Of a stretch of 62,901 nucleotides of DNA, positions 23,201 to 35,900 are shown in pieces (positions within the stretch are counted from its first letter, which is position 1; the number at the start of each line of letters is the position of its first letter). The stretch is from NCBI RefSeq assembly GCF_000003815.2, contig NC_049984.1, positions 22,018,806 to 22,081,706 of the forward strand. The letters run 5' to 3'. This DNA is from Branchiostoma floridae. Lineage: Eukaryota; Chordata; Leptocardii; Amphioxiformes; Branchiostomatidae. Below the pieces are notes generated by a model. It was not told the DNA's origin. It saw only the letters and a program-made list of their open reading frames with translations, and did not search any database. Made by a program: the position numbers and the translations under genes.

Positions 23201-24774
23201 TCCATTCGCTTTTAAGCCCCGTAGAAAAGTTAGGTAGCAATTTTTAGTACTCAAACTACTTTTTGTCTTCTCGTTACGCATTTTACTATGGACTTCAAGT
23301 GATGAAAGTAACGCACACTTTGTTGAAGATTCTGGAAGTTCGATCGTGTGGGGTCGCTTTTTCGGTAACGGAAGGGTTCGCTTAGCGGTTACCGTAGGTG
23401 AAATTTCATTCGCTTTCAAGCCCTGCAGAAAGGTCAGGAAGTAATTTTTAGTACTCAAATTACTTTTTGTCTTCTCGTTACGTATTTTACTATGGACTTC
23501 AAGTGATGAAAGTAACGCACACTTTGTTGAAGATTCTGGAAGTTCCACCGTATGGGGTCGCCTTTTGGTTACCGAAGGGTTCGCTTAGCGGTTATTCCAG
23601 GCGAAACTTCATTCGCTTTCAAGCCATGTAGAAAAAAAAAAAACTAAGTAATTTTTAGTACTCAAATTGCTTTCTGTCAACTCGTTACGGGTTTTACTAT
23701 GGCATTCAAGTGATGAAAGTAATGCACACTTTCTGGAAGTTCCACCGTATGGGGGCGCTTTTGGTTACCGAAGGGTTCGCTTAGCGGTTATTCCAGGCGA
23801 AACTTCATTCGCTTTCAAGCCGTGTAGAAAAAAAAAAAAAAAAACTAAGTAATTTTTAGTACTCAAATTGCTTTCTGTCAACTCCTTACGGGTTTTACTA
23901 TGGCTTTCAAGTGATCAAAGTAACGCACACTTTGTTGAAGATTCTGGAAGTTCGATCGTGTGGGGTCGCTTTTTCGGTTACCGAAGGGTTCGCTTAGTGG
24001 TTACCGTAGGTGAAACTTCATTCGCTTTCAAGCCCTGTAGAAAAGTTAGGAAATAATTTTTAGTACTGAAATTACTTTTTGTCTTCTCGTTACGCATTTT
24101 ACTATGGACTTCAAGTGATGAAAGTAACGCATACTTTGTTTAAGATTCTGGAAGTTCGATCGTGTTATGTCGCTTTTTCGGTTACCGACGGGTTCGCTTA
24201 GCGGTTATTCCAGGCGAAACTTCATTCGCTTTCAAGCCATGTAGAAAAAAACTAAGTAATTTTTAGTACTCAAATTGCTTTCTGTCAACTCGTTACGGGT
24301 TTTACTATGGCATTCAAGTGATGAAAGTTATGCACACTTTGTTTAAGATTCTGGAAGTTCCACCGTATGGGGGCGCTTTTGGTTACCGAAGGGTTCGCTT
24401 AGCGGTTATTCCAGGCGAAACTTCATTCGCTTTCAAGCCATGTAGAAAAAAAAAAAAACTAAGTAATTTTTAGTACTCAAATTGCTTTCAGTCAACTCGT
24501 TACGGGTTTTACTATGGCTTTCAAGTGATCAAAGTAACGCACACTTTGTTGAAGATTCTGGAAGTTCGATCGTGTGGGGTCGCTTTTTCGGTTACCGAAG
24601 GGTTCGCTTAGCGGCTACCGCAGGTGAAACTTCATTCGCTTTCAAGCCCTGTAGAAAAGTTAGGAAGTAATTTTTAGTACTCAAATTACTTTTTGTCTTC
24701 TCGTTATGTATTTTGCAATGGAATTCAAGTGATGAAAGTAACGCACACTTTGTTGAAGATTCTGGAAGTTCCAC
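20270..24774. repeat. Satellite array of about 204-bp monomers, unit A (about 19 copies)
   Basis: Nineteen head-to-tail monomers marked by GGTTACCGAAGGGTTCGCTT. Two types alternate irregularly. One has TTCCACCGTATGGGG, TATTCCAGGCGAAAC and a variable A-run. The other has TTCGATCGTGTGGGG, TACCGTAGGTGAAAC and AAAAGTTAGG. A retrotransposon insertion at 21740-22347 interrupts the array. The array ends at GGAAGTTCCAC, the same point as in unit B. Confidence 0.9.
21740..22347 (-). mobile_element. 5'-truncated non-LTR retrotransposon inside the satellite
   Basis: The minus strand encodes about 190 residues of a retrotransposon RT C-terminus: YGCEAWTL, AFEMKCYRKLLRVSWTEH, KRRKLQYFGHV, GRPRRRWCDDV and EEWRRLV, ending near 21749. 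The 3' end carries a GGTGAGGTGAGGTGAG tail. Flanking 11-bp direct repeats GCTTAGTGACT (21729-21739 and 22348-22358) are a clear target-site duplication. The frame is open, so this is a recent insertion. Confidence 0.9.
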
Positions 24775-25445
24775 GATGACCAAGAATACCTGCTACAGCG
24801 ACGAGCTCTATTGAACATGTAAACCTAGTATAGTAGACGCGCGAGTAAAACTGAACTAACAGCTCTACGCAATATATTTATGAATACAGACACTTGGTTT
24901 ATGTTACCTTCGAAGGAGACTAGTCCTATCAAAACAATTGTTCATTGAAACCTCTTAGATAAGAAAGTTTGTGCGAATTTTAATGTGACATTATTACTCT
25001 ACCAGGGGACTACATGTCCCGCTCTCCAAGCAGAGGTTTGTAGAGAACCTTATGATATTTTTGTCATGTGCCGGTAGGATCATTAACTAGCGGGATAATA
25101 GGGACATATGAGAGAAAGGTCACGATTTTCTCAACCAAGTCGTGCCTGCTTCCGGCTGTGGTTAAGCTTACTTTTTTCGGTACGATTTGGGGTCTTACAG
25201 TTTCATCAGCAGTACCATTCTTTGTATTCAACTTTTTAACCAACTTGATATAAAAAAGAATGTGTTATATTGCACAACACACCTTGCCCCTGCGGAAGAG
25301 ATGAGGAAACCGTTTCCCACCGACACTTGAGGAAATGATCCTCAACTACCGCCTTCCCCGTGACGAGTGCCTTTCTTTCGAAGTGCTTGCTGACCACCAA
25401 CTTTAATAAAACAAATTTTCAGGCATCATTTTACTCGCATTGTTA
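24775..25445. other. Intergenic DNA with a weak retrotransposon relic
   Basis: Shared with unit B (47145-47823). Around 25273-25330 the plus strand reads CPCGRDEETVSH, resembling the Cys/His end of Jockey- or I-like reverse transcriptases. Nothing else is recognised. Confidence 0.4.
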
Positions 25446-26968
25446 CCTCCATGAAATGTCATGGAATGGAGGTTATATTTTCTGCTATGTGTCTTTGTCT
25501 GTGTACAAGATTACTCAAGAACGGCTGGATGGATTGGTTTCATATTTGTTGTGTTGGTGGGGTGTGATGAAAGCTCGAATCGATGAGATCTTGGGAGCCG
25601 TATCTGTCTTTATAATTGATGTAATTATATCAGAAATCACCTCTATATTTGAGATATATTGGTACAGGCATCGTGCTTTATGTGTTTGTTAACGGGCTTA
25701 GCTGCAAGCAGATAGTGAGGTGACAGCTGTTTGGGGAACCCCCAGTAGTTTTATTTATGTCTGCTTAGGACTGTTTGAAATATTTGTAACAGTTGGCACA
25801 GTATTTTTATGTATGTCTGCTTAGGACTGTTTGAAATATTTGTAACAGCTTTTTGCCCAGCCCAACATTCTAGAACATCTGTTTTGGGAGGCGGACAATT
25901 TTGATTGTGATAATAAATTGCAGGTATCATTGTATGTACTTGTGCGTTTGGGGTCTCTGTCTGTGTACAAGTTAGATTACTCAAGAACGGCTGGATGGAT
26001 TGGTTTCATAATTTTTGTGTTGGTGGGATGTGATGAAAGCTCGAATCGATGAGATTTTGGGCGCCGTATCTGTCGTTATAATTGATGTAATACTATCAGA
26101 AATCACCCCTATATCTGCGATATATTGGAACAGGCATCGTGCTTTAAGTGTTTGTTAATGGGCTTAGCTCCAAGCAGATAGTGAGGTGATTTGTATGACA
26201 GCTGTTTGGGGAACCCCGACTTTTTTTAATATGGTAATTAGTTTTATTTATGTCTGCTTGGGATATCATGGAGATGTGAAGCGTAAGTATAATTGTAAGA
26301 AGTTGAGGTACATTTAACGGTAATGCTTAACAGGTATGGATGTCTCACATACTGTACTGCTGATTTGAGTGACATGGTGATTAAAATGCCATTAGGTCCT
26401 CTCATCTTAGATGGGTTGGGTGTCAGAAGTTTTATGGGCCATACAGATATTCTGATTTCGTTACGATAAGGGACAGTTGTTAGTTGTCTCTTTCGTAGCC
26501 AATGGTACTTGTTTTTTAGCAGACGGGGTTGGCGCCAAGTATTCATCTTACAGTTGGTGTAGGGCTGTCAGAGGAAAGTGTGCATCTCGTTTTTGTACCG
26601 TGTGAACAGCTGATGTTATGACATATTGGTGGAAAATCAAATCACCATCTGACTAAAGTTGGCCACATTCCTTCTTCTTTCTGAGTTTCCCAACTTCCTC
26701 CCACCAAACTTTAAATGCCAAACATCAAGCTCAAGGAACACCACGCTACCATATGCCGTCGACCTTTAAAACGCACATTACACAATTACGTGTCACATTT
26801 TAATAATTACTAATCAGATGGACATCCTCTGTGTCATTAAATAAATACACCACTACTTTCCCATAACATTTATAACCATTACTCTCAAATACAACTGACT
26901 ATAGACATACATACCATCCACAAAAAAGCAATAAATATTTCATGGAGGTATGAGTTCCCCGAACTCTA
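25446..26968. mobile_element. Non-autonomous insertion, unit A only
   Basis: 1,523 bp absent from unit B, whose empty site reads CATTGTTATTTCATAATAAC near 47809. GTTA flanks both ends. ACCTCCATGAAAT near the left end recurs inverted near the right end (ATTTCATGGAGGT). Inside are two diverged direct copies of a 240-bp unit (ACTCAAGAACGGCTGGATGG at about 25514 and 25980) and a tandem copy of a GTCTGCTTAGGACTG segment. No coding capacity. Confidence 0.65.
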
Positions 26969-27097
26969 GTTATTTTATAATAACAGTTGAGCACAACCAC
27001 ATCACACGATAACTTGTCCAGTCAAGTATACGCCCATATTTAATTGATTATTTTTTATATTTTTACAATCACATTGCATATGATTGTACCCAAAATA

Positions 27098-27725
27098 CAG
27101 TCAAACCTGTCCGAGCGACCGCCTGTTCTCAGCGACCACTTGGCCATTTCGACCGCTTTTTCCGGGGCCGATTTTTTTCCCATTGACGTAAGCATTAAGC
27201 GACCTTTTCTCAACGACCACCTGGCCAACGCAACCACGACCGGCCCAAATTGGGACCCATAACGACCGCATCATTTTCAACATTGAGGTTTTCATCGATT
27301 TTTGATGATTACTAGCGCGATTTTGTGCCGAAATCGGCCAGTTTGCGTCGGATTTTGATTGCCATTACAATGTTATGTTTAGAATAAGGATGGCGGCGAT
27401 CAATGGGTGGGTCAATGGGGCAGTCTACTGTAATATGGGAGGAAATTTCGTTGTAAGAAAATCCGACTTTAGTTGTTACAGACGTTTCTTTTTCTAAATC
27501 TATATCATTATAAAGTGAACGAATGCTGAAACGTATATAGCCTCATACTTTTTGAAGAAAGATCTGTGTAGTGCTTTTGTCTACCTGTACTGTACATTTA
27601 CCCGCGTGGGTAAGTACGCTATCGGGACGTACCGGGCAACGAATTCGAAAGGTGCACCGTAGTTATTTCAGATATGGCGATCAAGAACACAGCGACGCAT
27701 AAATGCCTGTATAGTAACTGACAGC
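27098..27725. mobile_element. Truncated pogo/Tigger-like MITE (unit A)
   Basis: The left end CAGTCAAACCTGTCCGAGCG follows a TA. The matching right end seen in unit B (48771) is missing because unit A carries a deletion here. It is alignable with B 47941 to about 48567. Confidence 0.55.
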
Positions 27726-28049
27726 AGCATCTCTCTCTGCAATGTTGACAGTTCGTCATTGATCAGCATAGTTCAATCGACAGAAAAAAATCACTCAATG
27801 CAACGGAAAGAATCTTTACATTTAATCAACATTTACATCAAACACGTAACTTTCACTCCAAAGTTAGGACACATGAGTTATCCTTGTCAAAGTACATATT
27901 TGGTTATCAATAGAAGTTTATTTGCAAGCTAAATTCAAGTATATGGTATAATCATAGGAAATAAACAGTGATAAACATTATTGTAAAAAAAATGCTACCC
28001 AAATGCTCGTGTTGGCTATTTTCAAACATTTTTCAAATAATCGCGTAAT

Positions 28050-28300
28050 CAATTGTGAGGACTGATTTTGATTTGATTTATTTTCACATTCCAAAATTAA
28101 TTAACAAAACATGGAGCGAAAAAGAACACTTGTTGAATAAAAGCCACAGGGCTTGTTTGTTTTCGAGCCCGCCATCAATGTTAAAAGATAATGACATAAA
28201 TGTAACCAACCAGAAAATAGATTGACAGTAAATGAAATTAGATAATAACAATTCAATATCAGAAATGATAATAAAACTAAAGTATGAATAAATTATAAGA
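28050..28300 (-). mobile_element. Probable non-LTR retrotransposon 3' end
   Basis: On the minus strand GGGCTCGAAAACAAACAAGC, then CCTGTGGCTTTTATTCAAC, ending AAATAAATCAAATCAAAATC, has the look of a CR1-like 3' UTR with a simple tail. The copy at 51247-51480 starts unit C. No coding part remains. Confidence 0.4.
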
Positions 28301-28847
28301 AAAATAATAACAATATCATAGCAAATCAGAGAATATCAACGATGGTACATTGCAAGACCTAAATATACAATAATTGATTACATATGAAAACTATACATTA
28401 AAATAAAACATACCTCACTCTGAAAATAATTCACAGAATGGCGATGTCAGTTTGTAAAATACGATAATGAGTGGAAAGGAAGAAAGAATACATGGGTTGA
28501 TTTAAAACCTACCTACCAAAGAAAGGTCAGGTTCAGTTCGGGAATAAATGTAGGTGGATTGTGAGATTACATTTAAGGCTAATCAGGGATGTAAAACCAT
28601 TCAAGCCGGTAGGGAGGCTACTACAATCAATTTTCCATTCATATTAAACAATCTATTGTGGAAGGGACATTCGATTTAGGTGGTTAATCTAGCATTGAAT
28701 CAGAAATCTAGTCTTACGAAGCTATCAAGCGTGTTTGGAAGAACGTTTCTGAGGAACTTGAACGTGAAGAATCTATTAATGTGGGTAATATTTAACGAAG
28801 TTGCATACAATACACGCGTACTAGTTTTGCATAACTTACAGGTCTGC

Positions 28848-29003
28848 ATTATATATATATATATATATATGTAGACAGAGGGAGACAGACAGACAGACAT
28901 GCGTAGGGCGGAAGACCGAGCTAGATGGAGGAGGCTGGTGCAACGAACTATCATGGGGCCCCAACGACCCACAAGAAGGTCAAGGGATAGGTGAGGTGAG
29001 GAT
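28848..29003 (+). repeat. AT/GACA microsatellite and short retrotransposon 3' remnant
   Basis: A run of (AT)n and (GACA)n is followed by an open stretch ending ARWRRLVQRTIMGPQRPTRR and a stop, then GGTGAGGTGAGG. The peptide and tail resemble the last residues and tail of the retrotransposon at 21740, so it is probably a very short 3' fragment of the same family. Repeated at 52625-52780 in unit C. Confidence 0.5.
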
Positions 29004-29132
29004 ATATATAGATATATTGACCTACACATGTACACAGTCATCGAAACACAGTAACTGTACAGAGCGTTTCCATTACGCCGTTACAAAATTACAACGCCAC
29101 TTACTTTTGTATCAAGTTATCATGATATTTTC

Positions 29133-29138
29133 TTTATT
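29133..29138 (-). promoter_or_regulatory. Poly(A) signal AATAAA for copy B
   Basis: Canonical hexamer on the minus strand about 50 bp past the copy B stop codon. Copies A (2396-2391) and C (52912-52907) have AGTAAA at the same place. Confidence 0.45.
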
Positions 29139-29185
29139 CATCTACAATGCTGATGCCTCCTAATTTGCGGCCCTGAAATGTACAT

Positions 29186-32100
29186 CTATACCGTTAGCTT
29201 AGATGTAATGACTGGAGTTCCTGTAGTGCTCCTATCTTTTGTTTCTTTGTCACAAGCAACTTTGAAAACGTCCACTAGCAGGTTGATGAACTCGAATACT
29301 GTAATGACTGATAGTCCTACATACAGCCCCAAAAGTCCACCTAGGCCACTAAGTAATGATTCTTCAGTATAGGTTGGATTCTCGGTGATCAACTCGTAGT
29401 TCAAGTCACGGAAGTACACGTGGACCCTCGCGAGATTTTGACGCAGTTCTTCGGGGTTGAGTGGTAGATTTTGAGACTGACTTCTGGTGTGAATGTTCTC
29501 CAGCACGTACCAGACGTAACTATCTGACGGCCACAGGGAAGATGACAGCCAAAGTGTGTAGGAATCCTCAGTACAGGATTGGTGACAGTCGCAGAGCAAG
29601 TCGCCGTCCTCGTGGCGTTTTCGGACTTCCTGACGACAACACTCTTGTGTATTGTTCAGTACACTACACAGTGTACTATTTATGGCAATCAGCTCATCAG
29701 AACAGCCGCACTTCTCCAGCAATGCTGCCTGCAGACACGAATGTTGACAAGTCTCGTACGTGTACATCCCATCGTACAACACATCTCTTTCCTGATAGGA
29801 AGTGCAGTCTCCGTACGGAAACGACTGTCTTCGTAATGAACTACGTTTCAAGCCGACGAAAGTACTCTCTCCGGGTTTGGTATTGATAGCGTTGCCTTCA
29901 GGAAATGGTGTTGACCCTACGCCATGGATTGTAATTTTTGCGCCTGGGGACTGACCGAAGAGCCCTACGTATTCGGTCGCCTCGATTGAAAGTGTCAGTT
30001 TTAAACCGTACTCCGCTCCTACCTTGGTCGTGTTTCGCACTAAGCCGTCTTCACCATGGTTAAAAGTGAAACAGTTGCCATACTTGGCGTTCTGTATCAC
30101 TTTGAAATCATCCAATGAGCAACGTTCTTTGTCAAACGTGCATTGGAGAATGAGCTCTTCCTTACGATGACCCATCTCTACAATCTCCTCTCTCGTAGCC
30201 ATTGAAAAGTCTGTGATGTCTGTGTAGTCATCTGTGTTAGAGCTGAGGAGGAATTCGGCCCAGTCGTTCTCTCCAGCAACAGAGTTTAGCTTCAAGTCAA
30301 CGCAGCCTACTTCGCAACGTTCAATACTGCAGTATTCCCAGTCCTGTTCTCCGGTGTAGCACCATGGTGCCTTGGCTGGGTAATCCGGTATGTTACGGCA
30401 GTAGTTTTCGGAGAGATCTGCATCCGGGTACAGCGAGGGTGTGGTACAATGATACTGTGGATCATGGGAATCCCATTTCTGACACGTTCGGCCGGTCCTG
30501 GTGACGTTTTGCTTGCCCCTGTAGTTAATGCCACGCCCAGCAATACATTCGGGTTCTGTACACATCACCTGATGACGGTGATAAAACTGTACCGTCTTGT
30601 GGTTTGTATTTCTTAGACTACAGCTAGAAGATGTGCAGCCGACTATTTCCAAGCGAAGTCCACCACGTCCTTTCCATGACAGCGGGTGCAAACGCACGTA
30701 TCGAGTTGTGACTGCGCGTGATAAGTAGACGTGGTTTGGAGTGAAGTCATCTTTACTTCCCCAGAACACCGTCGAGTGCTGTGTACTCTCGTCGTCGGTG
30801 TATGTCTGCCACTGATTTCCATCGACACCAAAGGATAAAGAGAAGGTTGTGACATAACCGCCAGCGCTACCACCTCCTTGTGTGATCACCCCTGCTAGTA
30901 CATGTGAGTCACGTAAGTCTACTTGTATCCATGACATGGTGTCATCTTCGTCCATCATCCAATAGGACCTGCTGTTGAGGCGGGCATGGTTTGGTGTGTG
31001 TTGTTGGTCAGAGAAAGAGGAGGTATTGATCTGATCATGTGTAATGATGCCGCTCTCCATGCCTAGTGGGTTGTTACAGCCAATGAAATCATTTGTCACA
31101 TTAGCTCTCTGTGGCAAGGATGAATCTGATGGTATCGGATGTGACACTGGGTTACAACAATAGACAGGGAAAGCCGTGACATTGGTCGAAGTTGTATCTC
31201 CGTAGGTTACCCCATCTATACAGTTATGGTCTGACGTGTTGCACAGAGTTTGAAGTGTGACCACGCCGTTCAACTCTTCAAACCATGAAAAACCTGTGTT
31301 CCTGACTCCATCGTCATACAAGGTACTGAGTTGAAAGCGCGAACAGGCCTGCTTGCCTCCCGTGTCACACAGTGCTAGGGCCTCTGATTGGTTCGAAAAC
31401 GTGTCTGCACTTAGAAAGAAACTTTCTTCACAACACATTGCTTTGTAGCCTTTCGATCGGTCGGTTTCGAATAAAGGAATTTTATTACCTATGCAATTAT
31501 CGCCAACGTTGCATCCGCACGTTTCGTTCAGTAGTGCAACTTTGTCAGCCATGTTGATCCACGCGAGGTCTTCTGGGTAATTATCGCGCCTTATGGAAGC
31601 ATCATGGACAGTAGTCAGTTGTGAAGGTAAGCAAAGTTGCATACCCCTGTCATGGCAGGCCGTTTCTGCACTGCTGTGATTCTTGTAGGTTTCTTCTGTA
31701 AGTTCAAACAGGGAGTCACAGCAGTAGGCCACACTGCTCACGGCGTTCGATTGGCGATAACGATATATATTTTTAAAGCAGAGTTCCGTAGTTGTGTTGG
31801 TGCAGTCTTCTTCAAACGTGGCTTCCAAACCAGAGTCATTGATCCAGCCCCATTCACTTGCCACGATGCCTCGAAAGGTGTTTAGCAAAACGAGTTGTTC
31901 CAGTGAACACAGTTGTTTTCCTCGTTCTTCACAGTACTGAGCGGCAAAAGCGTGTTGGTAAAACTTGTGCCGTGTGGGGAATACTGGTTCGTCGTCAGTC
32001 TCGCTGATTGGACATTTTGCGATGGACTGACAGGGATGGGAAGTCAGATTTACTTGGCCGGAATCCGAGACAGAAGGACAGACTAATTCGGTGCTGTTTT

Positions 32101-32969
32101 CATCAGGTGCAAATCGGCAGAAGTTTTCCTCCAGGCAGAAGTCAAAGTGACGGTTTGGGCAAGTCCAGTTTTGGCAAGTGGAGTTACCAGAAGAGTGTAC
32201 TGTCCCTCGGTATGTGGTGACATTGGACACGCAGTCTTTACTGCTGCAGCTGATGGAGCTGGGATCTATAGTGTTTATCATTGGAAATGGAGCACGAGCA
32301 TACATGCAGTCATCTTCTTCACATCCCAAAAACTCCACACGGAGATTCTTTCTGCCCCCACCATTGAAACGAGGCAGAATGGCAATGCGTCGGGTAAAGA
32401 CAGGGTGTGACAGATGTTGGAAGTTGTAGCCATTGCCGTTGACATGACCGCAGAAGAGGACGGCTTCCCCATACTCATCTACATAATCAATCCAATCAGA
32501 TGACGTCATGCCGTGCTGTATGGCGTAAGTCTGAACTGATTCCTCGTCTCCTTGGGTTATGAGTCCCGTCAGAATAACTGTTTTGCCAAAATCTACCTCG
32601 AACCGCGGATTCTCGTCATAATAGGGATCAAATTGCCACGGGACCATGGAATTCAAGCGACCGTAAACTGGTGGATGCTCGTCAAATGACGACGCTGAAA
32701 TTTGGTGATCGAGAATTTTGCCGCTTTCCATGCCAAGCGGATTACTGCATCCGGGGACTTTAGCCGTGCATCCCGATTGCACACACATTTGGGGAGAGAT
32801 GTTCAATTCCTCCTCCGGGCTGGATCCTGGAGGTACACCATAGTCAGGAGGGCCACCCAGGTCACCTACTTGCTTTGCCCACAAGTAGTCCGACACATCA
32901 CGTGCTGTTCGCTCGTCCAGCTCGAGCAAAGATTCATGCCGGGATCCCCGCAGCATGGATTTTCGCAGC
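29186..32969 (-). CDS. Copy B fused exon 4/6
   Basis: 3,784 bp, acceptor AATTACAG, stop TAG. The fusion point is near 32807-32814, where AACAT from an exon 4 like that of copy C meets CTCTCCCCAAATG of exon 6. A short CTCTCC string occurs at both donor places, consistent with end-joining at microhomology. Confidence 0.87.
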
Positions 32970-35900
32970 CTGTAATTAAAATAAACGTGTCCGAATTTGA
33001 AATTGGTAAAAGTTAAGAAAACGATCGCATATATACAAGTAAGGGTGTTATGTTACTGTAGTTTCACTATGGTTTTGATAACTCTTTGTACACATCGATA
33101 CTGCTATTTATAACACGTACGCTTCTTTACGTGATGGAAAGGAATGTTCAGTTGACTAAGTATACTCGTATAAGGCCTCACCTTCGCAGATTGAGGGGCA
33201 AAGCATATGGTGAATATAGCTAACTATTAAAAGTCTTCGTCGAATATATTGGAACAAGCATGGTATCTTTTTGAGACTTTTTGAATACATAGTTGCAAGT
33301 TAGGTCCTAAGACATCTCTCTAGAATGAAAACGTTGTGCAAAGGACACAAAATCACTGATGATGTGCCGGGTCTTTGATCATTAGACACCCAGCCGAGTT
33401 TGACCAATTCCCCGACGTGAGTCAAAGTGACTTTCAAAGTTCCTCATTATGGAACCACCATTAACAACCTTTTCAGCTGCCTCAAGAATGTCCCTGGTAG
33501 CTTTCCTAAGTCTTAAATCTCTCACTCCAATCTCACTGGCTCAAATCCTCCCATGTCTAGCCGAATTAGAACCTTGTTCCACGATGTTCGATCTGCCGTA
33601 ATTCGAACCGAAACCTTGTTCTATTTAGGTCATCTGCGGTCATTGCAGGTCAAACAGTGCCTTCTGGCTTTTTCACCCCAACTAACAATTTTCTGGACAG
33701 TACATCTATACTATCACTTTGTTACGGACCTGTAATATGTAACGAAGCTACTGACGTTTCTGTTCGTGACCTTGATAAGTGTTGTTTAAACCGGTATCAA
33801 TTACACCCTCCCGCTATCCGTGCGGCATGACATGCGTGCAAACATCGTTTAAGATCTCGACCAAGAAGAGTCCAACAGTTACTTAACTCATTGACGGCTC
33901 AAAATGACTGCAACGGTTTTCCCGAGATTTCTGTTTTGGGGATTTTTTAACAAATGCCTTCGATTTTGAATTATTGGTAGTTCAGTGCTATTTCCGCATT
34001 TTTCTGACTGTAACTTTGCTTAGAATTAAGAATAAAACAATCCCCCAAACAAAAAGTTTTCTTTGCCTCTAAGATGACGAAAAATATAAAAATTCGAGAA
34101 TTTGCCATGGCACTTGCGGTCCATCTTATCAAGAGTATGGTCAAATTGAAACAGAAAATAATCGTCTTTGAAAGCAAAATCGAAACAAAACAGCAATCTC
34201 AATTCATTCGGGAAGATTCAAACTATCTAAAATTGCGAATTTAATCTTATTTTGAATACATCTTCCTTGTCATAAAATTTTGTTTATTTTGAAATTTTTT
34301 ACGGTTAGCCAATAGTAGGCCTCTTGTAACCTGATACTCTGTCGAACTCGCATAGCAACGGGAAAGAATACCCTAGCAACCAACCGACGCACATGTACGT
34401 ATAATAGGTTTACGTTTCTAGCTCGGTACTATCTCACTGGCCCGACAAAAAGGAGTTTCATATACACTGTCCCATTAAATGAATAGTGGTCATTTTCTAA
34501 CAGACATACCGACCTGTTAGCTTGAAAGTTCATCTGTGTTGGTGAAATACATTATAGAAAAATGTTAACACTTTACCTACAACACTGAATTAAACTATAG
34601 GGACTTACCCCTCTAAATTTCGGTCAATTTCCGTCGACCTTGTTCACAGAATGACCCTCTCTATCTCCAGCAGTGACGCCAGCAACACACCACTTTTGCA
34701 GGAGGGGGTCATAAGTATCAAAAAAGCCTATTCGGCCCCCGTCTCTGATGAGTGTGGGCCGGTGGGCTCTAATGTACACTACCTCCTTCACTCCTCACAA
34801 AAGAAATCTTTTTCTGAGTCTAGCTAGGATTTTGACTTTGTCCAACGAAATTAAATGTCCCCATGACTCTAGGTGTATATGTGGGTCATTTTGTGAACAA
34901 GTTCGACAGAGATTGACCCAAAATTTAGATGGGTAAGTACCTATAGTTTAGTTCAGTGTTTGAAGAAAAGTGTTAGCAATTTTTTCTATGACATACTGAC
35001 CTGTTGTTGTTGCAGACCGTGACTGACGGAAAAGTGAGCTTCTTGCTGTCTACAACCTTGATGTCGACATTCACCGGGTACTCGAAGTACGACTTGATCA
35101 GGATGGCGGACTGATACACGAACAACGCGACGCAGGTGACGAGTATGATTGTCCACATAATTCTGTGAACGGATTGGAGAAAAAGAGAGTAAAAGTGAAA
35201 ACTCCAAACACCGAGTAGTTAATTAGCATTTCATTTGAGAAAGTCAATAAGCCAACTAGGTTTGCACAATGCTGACGCAATTAACTCGCTACGCTTAGTA
35301 GTACAGTAGGAGCGCGAGCCGTCTAATTGCACACCCTATTTGCCAGTGTATTTCGTTCAATTATGCGGCTGGTGCAATAAAGCGAAGTAACTCAGTCACA
35401 CCGTACAGATTGGGGGATTCCATGTAATTAACAGAAGTGTGAAATAATCCGTTGTGTAATTAACAGGCGTTTATTGTATTGCAACATTACAAACATGATT
35501 TTGTGAGAGCGATCGCTGTTTCCCATTTCATTGGGGGTATTTGACGACTCACTCACGACTGGCGGACAAATTACTTTAGCAGATTAGATTACTAGTTGAT
35601 ATCAAATTCCTTTAGTGCACGTTGATTTGCTTACATAGATTATATCATCTGGAAACCCCAAAACTGATGCGAGCGTGCGAATAAGAATTATTTTGACCAT
35701 ACAAAATGACTTCATTATGAAATCTAGGGGGTAATAAATGTTTAAAATATGTCCAAACACACATTAAAGAGTGTGGAATACCCTTCGCTGACTTTGCTAT
35801 AGTATTGATGGTTGCAATCTATGAAATATGTATATGTTTTCCAATGTAAATGAATCAAATATACAGCACATATCTTTTTCATTTTTTCAGCTTCTAAGTA

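Larger units (their letters stand above)
1720..27725. repeat. Tandem segmental duplication unit A
   Basis: The unit holds channel gene copy A and about 16 kb of intergenic DNA. Its left edge first aligns with units B and C near 1722 (shared string AGCAAATCAGA around 1731). It matches unit B nearly base for base from about 2,345 to 18,590 and again in blocks to 27,725. Differences from B include an extra 1.2-kb element at 18918, a longer satellite array, an insertion at 25446 and a deletion at 27725. The gene start in B lies 25,448 bp further right. Confidence 0.85.

Noticed and set aside
23162-23548. Minus-strand frame open across consecutive satellite monomers
   Set aside because: The monomer is 204 bp, a multiple of three, so an accidental frame repeats. 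Monomers with variable A-runs break it, and it has no start context or domain.
20270-24774. CRISPR-like regular repeats
   Set aside because: The repeats are about 204 bp and head-to-tail without unique spacers, in a eukaryotic context; this is a satellite.
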